Part shown: one piece after another, positions 6,922 to 10,033 of the stretch
Numbering within the stretch: position 1 is the first letter of the stretch
Layout: every line of letters starts with the position of its first letter
Assembly (NCBI GenBank): GCA_021158595.1
Contig: JAGGUF010000040.1
Location: 1 to 10,033 of the forward strand
Direction: 5' to 3'
Length of the DNA stretch: 10,033 nucleotides
DNA from: a bacterium
Lineage (GTDB): Bacteria > Patescibacteriota > Minisyncoccia > Minisyncoccales > GCA-002788555
Notes under the pieces: generated by a model
Told to the model about the DNA's origin: nothing
Database searches by the model: none
Seen by the model: the letters and a program-made list of their open reading frames with translations, nothing else
Program-made: the position numbers and the translations under genes

Positions 6922-7884
6922 ATGATTTTTGGTCACCAAAAGAACATAAGAATTTTCTCTCAATATCTAAAAGAAAAAAGATTTCCTCATGCTGTTTTAT
7001 TCTCTGGACCCGAAAGGATTGGGAAGAGAAAGATGGCTCTTGAAATAGCAAAGTATCTTGAAGGAAATCATCAAGAGTCCTTTGTTGAATTTTCTCAAAA
7101 AGAGTGTTCCTGTCGAATATGTAGTTCTGTTGAGAGAGATCAGTTTCCGGATATATTGGAGATAAAAGAAGAGCAGGGTCAGATTTCTATTCAAAAAATT
7201 AGAGAAATTCGAAAAAAACTTTCTTTATCTTCACCTTATCCTTTTAAGATTATTATTATCAACAAGGCTCATACTCTCTCAGAAGAGGCAACCGGAGCCC
7301 TACTCAAGACCCTTGAAGAGCCAAGAGGAAATACCATCTTTTTCCTTTTAACCTCAATGTTTAATATATTACCCCAGACCATTCTTTCGCGAGTAGAGAT
7401 TTTTAGATTTTCTTTACTATCAAAGGAAGAAATCAAAGATTTTTTGAAAAACTTCTCTCTTTCTGAACCTGAAAAAGAAAAAATTGCTGAGTTTTCTTTA
7501 GGAAAGCCAGGACTTGCTAAAGAGATGGCTATTGACAGAAATAAAATATTGTATTATAATTCTTTATTGGAAACGATCAGAAATATAAAGAGATTATCGA
7601 TCTTTGAACGGTTGCAGACAGCGGAGGAGGTCAAGAGAAGAAATGAGACAGATGATTTTCTCTCTCTGAGTAATTTCTGGTTTCGAGATCTTTTATTTGC
7701 TAAGAACGGAATTTCCCAATTTTCTTTTTCTTTTAAAAAAGAAGAGATAAAGAAGGAGTCAGAAAATTTTTCTAAAAAGAAACTGAAAGGAATTATTAAA
7801 GAAATTCAAAAGACAAAAATTTATCTTTTGTTTTCTAATGTTAATCAACTTTTGGCTTTAGAAAATCTTCTCCTTAAATGGTAA
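6922..7884 (+). CDS. holB: DNA polymerase III delta'-type clamp-loader subunit (HolB-like)
   Basis: AAA+ family subunit of the clamp loader, which opens the sliding clamp onto primed DNA. The 320 residues begin with the family pattern GHQKNIRIFSQYLKEKRFPHAVLFSGP. The P-loop is degenerate: GPERIGKR (29-36) has Arg in place of the usual Ser/Thr after Lys. A cysteine cluster, CSCRIC (62-67), lies at the zinc-module position but has three cysteines and shortened spacing, and the usual HPD is FPD. Later come IIINKAHTLSEEATGALLKTLEEP (111-134), where Asn-Lys replaces the usual Asp-Glu-Ala box, and LLTS...SRV (sensor 1 and SRC-type segment, Arg157). The C-terminal collar region is weakly conserved. 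These losses fit delta' proteins, which generally do not hydrolyse ATP. It follows valS by 26 nt with no Shine-Dalgarno. Its TAA stop lies at the edge of a repeat shared with the clpB spacer. DnaX would carry a full P-loop, so delta' is preferred. Confidence 0.85.
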   Translation: MIFGHQKNIRIFSQYLKEKRFPHAVLFSGPERIGKRKMALEIAKYLEGNHQESFVEFSQKECSCRICSSVERDQFPDILEIKEEQGQISIQKIREIRKKLSLSSPYPFKIIIINKAHTLSEEATGALLKTLEEPRGNTIFFLLTSMFNILPQTILSRVEIFRFSLLSKEEIKDFLKNFSLSEPEKEKIAEFSLGKPGLAKEMAIDRNKILYYNSLLETIRNIKRLSIFERLQTAEEVKRRNETDDFLSLSNFWFRDLLFAKNGISQFSFSFKKEEIKKESENFSKKKLKGIIKEIQKTKIYLLFSNVNQLLALENLLLKW

Positions 7885-7922
7885 TTGCTAACCACTTTGT
7901 ATAGGTGGAGAAACTTCGTTAC
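7881..7922. repeat. Intergenic repeat with a hairpin, shared with the htrA-clpB spacer
   Basis: gtaattgctaaccactttg (7881-7899) matches the reverse complement of 1343-1361 at 18 of 19 positions. The block continues into a hairpin, ccactt-tgtat-aggtgg (7892-7908, 6 pairs with one G-U), and ends cttcgttac, which loosely mirrors the starting gtaa. Bases 7882-7884 of the repeat are the holB stop codon. No T-run follows, so it is not a standard terminator. Confidence 0.65.
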
Positions 7923-7949
7923 TAAATTAATCAGAAATATTAAGAGATT

Positions 7950-9041
7950 ATGATTCAACAAATAGGGTACATTCTGCTTTGTTTTTTTATTGCCTACCTT
8001 GCCTTTGAGGGAGTTTTAGGATATTTGGAGAATAACTTTGGAATAAGAATCATCACCGGAGAAGAACTCTTTATTTCCGAAAATAAGGGAGAAGACTGGC
8101 AGGCCTTAAAAACTCCCTCAAGAGAAGTGATAAGTGCAAAAAGTCTGGTTTTTGATCCTGAAAATCCACAGCATCTCTATCTGGCGTCGGCCAAGGGAAT
8201 TTTTCAAAGCAAAACCCAGGGACAAAGATTTAGGTTTCAAGGCACAGTATTTGATACAGAAACAAAGCCATCCTTAATCTCGGAATGTATTCCTGATCCT
8301 CAAAGACCTGAAACTATTTATATTGTCTCTAAAGAAATAGGAGGAGACAGGGTTTTAGTTTCTAATGATGGAGGCGAGAGTTTTAGAGTAATTTTTATTT
8401 CAGAAAAAGGAGATAGAATTACTGCTTTTGCCATAGATCCCTTTTTATCTCAATTTCTTTATATAGGAACAAAAAAAGGATTGTTCTTAGAAAGTGAAGA
8501 TTTTGGAAGGTCTTGGAGGAAGAAAATTCAATTTTCTCAAGCGATAACACAGATCGCCCCTGATCCTTACAAAGAAGGAGAGATTTATGTTCTTTTGGCT
8601 CCGATTGAAGAAAATCCATTTGACTATTGGTCTTACAGAATCCCTGGAAGGTTAATGATAGGTAAAAATAGGGGAGAAGAGTTTAAAGAGTTTGAGAAAA
8701 TAAAAAGATTTGGAGAGATTAAAAAAATAGTATTTGATCCTAATCTGAGAGGACGGGTTTATTTTGTTTCAGACTCTCTGCTTTTAAGATTCAGTTTTCC
8801 AGGAGAAATAGAGATTGTAAAAAATCTCTCTTCCTCAAGCACTAAGATTGCTACCTTTACAATTGACCCCAAAAACTCTAATATATTATACTTAGCAACA
8901 GAAAATGTGATTTATAGATCTGAAAATGGAGGAAGAGATTGGGAGATTATTGAACCTCCTATTAAAGGAGAAATCAAAGAAATAAAAATTAATCCATCAG
9001 ATCCAAAAGTAATACTATTATCAATTAGAAAGACCCTATAA
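7950..9041 (+). CDS. Membrane-anchored BNR/Asp-box beta-propeller protein (YCF48/sialidase-like fold), function unknown
   Basis: A 363-residue protein with one hydrophobic N-terminal segment (about 6-24) that is probably an uncleaved anchor or signal peptide, with the rest outside the membrane. Six Asp-box-like motifs (S-x-D/N-x-G-x-x-W/F) start near residues 43, 87, 138, 182, 238 and 324; the clearest are SENKGEDW, SNDGGESF, SEDFGRSW and SENGGRDW. A second periodic motif, D/N-P-x4-6-L/I-Y, occurs seven times, at about 69, 116, 163, 205, 263, 306 and 348. The spacing of 42-58 residues fits a seven-bladed propeller of the BNR/YCF48/sortilin type. No catalytic set of a sialidase can be recognised, so a binding or scaffold role is more likely than hydrolysis. 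It lies 65 nt after holB and only 10 nt before frr, an odd setting for an exported protein. ATG at 7950 is preceded by a weak AAGAGA. Confidence 0.75.
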   Translation: MIQQIGYILLCFFIAYLAFEGVLGYLENNFGIRIITGEELFISENKGEDWQALKTPSREVISAKSLVFDPENPQHLYLASAKGIFQSKTQGQRFRFQGTVFDTETKPSLISECIPDPQRPETIYIVSKEIGGDRVLVSNDGGESFRVIFISEKGDRITAFAIDPFLSQFLYIGTKKGLFLESEDFGRSWRKKIQFSQAITQIAPDPYKEGEIYVLLAPIEENPFDYWSYRIPGRLMIGKNRGEEFKEFEKIKRFGEIKKIVFDPNLRGRVYFVSDSLLLRFSFPGEIEIVKNLSSSSTKIATFTIDPKNSNILYLATENVIYRSENGGRDWEIIEPPIKGEIKEIKINPSDPKVILLSIRKTL

Positions 9042-9051
9042 GACTCTTAAA

Positions 9052-9612
9052 ATGGAAAGTATTGATAGTTTATTTGAGAAAACAAAAGATTCTTTTGAAA
9101 AAACCCTTGAATGGTTTAAGGGGGAGATTTCCTCTCTTCGGGGGTCTGGAGTCAATATTAATTTTATTGAAGATATTAAAATAGATTACTACAATTCAAA
9201 GGTTTCTCTAAAAGAGATAGCCTCCTTATCTCTTCTTGATTCGCAGACCATTTCAATTGAGCCTTGGGATAAATCCTCGATTCCGAATATCGAAAAGGCT
9301 CTTTATCAAGCAGATCTTGGAGGAGGAATAAAAAATGAGGGAACAAGAATTTTGTTCACTTTCCCGGTATTAACAGAAGAGGACAAGCAAAAGATTATCA
9401 AGATTCTAAAACGAAAAACAGAAAGTGCAAGGATATCTCTCCGTCGATCTCGTGATGAGACCTGGAAAAAAATTCAACAGATGGCAAGAGAGGGAGAGAT
9501 TTCAGAAGATGAGAAGTTTAAGAGAAGGGATGATTTGGATAAATTAATCGACCAATTTGAAGAAAAAATTGAAGATTTGGAAAAAAGAAAAGAGAAAGAA
9601 ATATTAAGTTAG
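9052..9612 (+). CDS. frr: Ribosome recycling factor
   Basis: RRF splits the post-termination 70S ribosome together with EF-G. At 186 residues the length is normal. Family features include YYN (46-48), DSQTISIEPWD (63-73), IEKALYQADLGG (80-91), PVLTEED (105-111), LRRSRDETWKKI (130-141) and the SEDE...DDLDKLIDQFEEKIEDLE helix. These fit domain I (long helices at both ends) and the small domain II in the middle. An odd point is that the usual R-T-G-R-A segment after the first helix reads R30-G-S-G-V, losing a conserved Arg. The later Arg131 and Arg134 are kept. ATG at 9052 is 10 nt after the propeller gene, with no Shine-Dalgarno. The usual pyrH/tsf neighbours are not present. It is the last gene of the cluster, followed by a hairpin and the palindrome cluster. 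Confidence 0.92.
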   Translation: MESIDSLFEKTKDSFEKTLEWFKGEISSLRGSGVNINFIEDIKIDYYNSKVSLKEIASLSLLDSQTISIEPWDKSSIPNIEKALYQADLGGGIKNEGTRILFTFPVLTEEDKQKIIKILKRKTESARISLRRSRDETWKKIQQMAREGEISEDEKFKRRDDLDKLIDQFEEKIEDLEKRKEKEILS

Positions 9613-9650
9613 AGCCTAACGGTTGAATGCAAAATAAAAGTTAACGGCTC
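9612..9650. other. Imperfect hairpin directly after frr
   Basis: gagcc (9612-9616) pairs with ggctc (9646-9650), and taac (9617-9620) pairs with gtta (9640-9643), leaving a 2-nt bulge and a loop of about 19 nt. It begins at the frr stop codon. It has no T-run, so it could be 3'-end protection or a weak terminator rather than a canonical one. Confidence 0.3.
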
Positions 9651-9661
9651 ACAGAGGAAGA

Positions 9662-9722
9662 TTTCCCTCCCCCACCTATATCCTCCCCCTCCCAAAGGGA
9701 GGGGGAGGATTAAGAAGGGGGG
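9662..9722 (+). repeat. GC-rich palindromic repeat unit R1
   Basis: A perfect 14-bp stem: 9680-9693 (atcctccccctccc) pairs with 9697-9710 across an aaa loop. The left flank is tttccctcccccacctat and the right flank is taagaagggggg. It is the closest relative of the diverged copy at 1278-1324. Confidence 0.85.
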
Positions 9723-9746
9723 TAAATTGAGGAAGAAAATTCCTAT

Positions 9747-9797
9747 CCCCCACCTTAGTCCTCCCCCTTCCCAAAGGGAAGGGGGAGGATTGGGGGA
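9747..9797 (+). repeat. GC-rich palindromic repeat unit R2
   Basis: A perfect 14-bp stem: 9759-9772 (tcctcccccttccc) pairs with 9776-9789 across an aaa loop. The left flank cccccaccttag (9747-9758) recurs as an exact reverse complement in the right flank of unit R6 (9989-10000). The right flank is ttggggga. Confidence 0.85.
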
Positions 9798-9805
9798 AGG
9801 AGCCT

Positions 9806-9825
9806 CACCTATATCCTCCCCCTCC
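9806..9825 (+). repeat. Half palindromic repeat unit R3 (left arm only)
   Basis: The 20 nt at 9806-9825 are identical to 9673-9692 of unit R1, that is the flank plus most of the left arm. The right arm is missing; unrelated sequence (aatacagatgagattgg...) follows until the next unit at 9868. This is consistent with a deletion or an insertion at the hairpin tip. Confidence 0.75.
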
Positions 9826-9867
9826 AATACAGATGAGATTGGTAGGGTGATTTACTTCTTCGAAGGA

Positions 9868-9913
9868 CCCCCGCCTTAATCCTCCCCTTCCCACAAGGAG
9901 AGGGAGAATCCCC
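9868..9913 (+). repeat. GC-rich palindromic repeat unit R4 (degenerate)
   Basis: The unit reads cccccgccttaatcctcccc on the left, followed by a diverged right arm, aaggagagggagaat. The flank and left arm follow the family pattern, but pairing of the two arms is imperfect. Confidence 0.65.
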
Positions 9914-9918
9914 TCTGT

Positions 9919-9946
9919 ATCCTCTCCCTTAGAAAAAGGGGAGGAT
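9919..9946. repeat. GC-rich palindromic repeat unit R5 (degenerate stem)
   Basis: atcctctcc (9919-9927) pairs with ggggaggat (9938-9946) through 9 pairs, one of them G-U. The loop is cttagaaaaa rather than a trinucleotide. It is a shorter and looser version of the family palindrome. Confidence 0.6.
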
Positions 9947-9953
9947 TACCTCC

Positions 9954-10006
9954 CCCAAATCCTCCCCCTCCCAGAGGGAGGGGGAGGACTAAGGTGGGGG
10001 AGGGAT
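9954..10006 (-). repeat. GC-rich palindromic repeat unit R6 (inverted orientation)
   Basis: A perfect 13-bp stem: 9960-9972 (tcctccccctccc) pairs with 9976-9988 across an aga loop. The right flank ctaaggtggggg (9989-10000) is the exact reverse complement of the R2 left flank, and the left flank is cccccaaa. The unit is therefore in the opposite orientation to R1 and R2. Confidence 0.8.
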
Positions 10007-10017
10007 TATTAAAACAT

Positions 10018-10031
10018 TGGAAATATTTCCA
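10018..10031. other. 14-bp perfect palindrome at the right window edge
   Basis: tggaaatatttcca is a perfect self-complementary sequence immediately after the repeat cluster. It could be an operator or a promoter-proximal site for a gene beyond the window. It is short and AT-rich enough to be chance. Confidence 0.3.
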
Positions 10032-10033
10032 GT

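Larger units (their letters stand above)
9613..10033. other. Gene-free region made mainly of GC-rich palindromic repeats
   Basis: This 421-nt stretch holds no believable gene. It consists of about six units of one palindrome family (listed separately) joined by short AT-richer linkers, plus the frr-proximal hairpin and a small palindrome at the right edge. The C-runs and G-runs contrast sharply with the AT-rich genes. Translated frames give low-complexity Pro/Gly/Trp-rich peptides typical of such repeats. Confidence 0.8.

Noticed and set aside
7950..9041. Annotation of the propeller protein as a sialidase or glycosyl hydrolase
   Set aside because: Asp-boxes are structural repeats found in many non-enzymatic propellers; no catalytic arginine triad, Tyr/Glu pair or other active-site signature can be identified.
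9680..9710. R1 hairpin as a rho-independent terminator for frr
   Set aside because: The stem is strong but is followed by attaagaagg with no T-run on either strand, and the same structure recurs several times within 350 nt.
9609..9827. 72-residue minus-strand open frame in the region after frr
   Set aside because: It is a direct translation of the palindromic repeats (Pro/Gly/Trp-rich, with repeated NPPPSLWEGGG-like strings). It has no domain and no supporting context.
9662..10006. CRISPR array or tandem-repeat locus after frr
   Set aside because: Units differ in orientation, linker lengths are irregular, and some units are degenerate or halved. This fits dispersed palindromes rather than a repeat-spacer array.

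Overview
The window is an AT-rich bacterial chromosome segment with every convincing gene on the + strand. Several traits suggest a reduced-genome lineage such as Patescibacteria/CPR (Parcubacteria-like): a compact valyl-tRNA synthetase of 714 residues, a short delta'-type clamp-loader subunit with eroded motifs, very weak or absent Shine-Dalgarno sequences, and a membrane-anchored HtrA. No rRNA or marker protein fixes the taxonomy, so this is an inference.

Layout. (1) 1-1149: 3' part of a membrane-anchored HtrA/Deg serine protease, cut by the left window edge. (2) 1150-1453: a highly structured spacer. It holds nine tandem 8-mers, a roughly 125-bp MITE-like inverted-repeat element with a GC-rich palindrome at its centre, and four copies of the same 8-mer in inverted orientation, just before the next gene. 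(3) 1454-4111: the disaggregase ClpB, followed by a likely terminator. (4) 4242-9612: a probable five-gene operon. It runs from a small zinc-ribbon BCAM0308/NMD3-like protein (overlapping the next gene by 4 nt) through valS, a holB-like delta' gene and a membrane-anchored seven-repeat BNR/Asp-box beta-propeller of unknown role, to frr (ribosome recycling factor). (5) 9613-10033: a gene-free cluster of about six copies of a GC-rich palindromic repeat in an otherwise AT-rich genome.

How the genes fit together. HtrA and ClpB are protein quality control on the two sides of the membrane. The second block is mainly information processing (tRNA charging, clamp loading, ribosome recycling), with two poorly understood passengers: the zinc-ribbon protein and the propeller.

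The most unusual content is in the spacers. One GC-rich palindrome family occurs both between htrA and clpB and after frr. A 19-nt motif is shared by the htrA-clpB spacer and the holB-propeller spacer. I see no CRISPR array, tRNA, rRNA, transposase or defence gene. I do not see a clear new multi-gene system. The best candidates for something undescribed are the nested inverted-repeat element upstream of clpB, the palindrome family, and the propeller protein inside a housekeeping operon.
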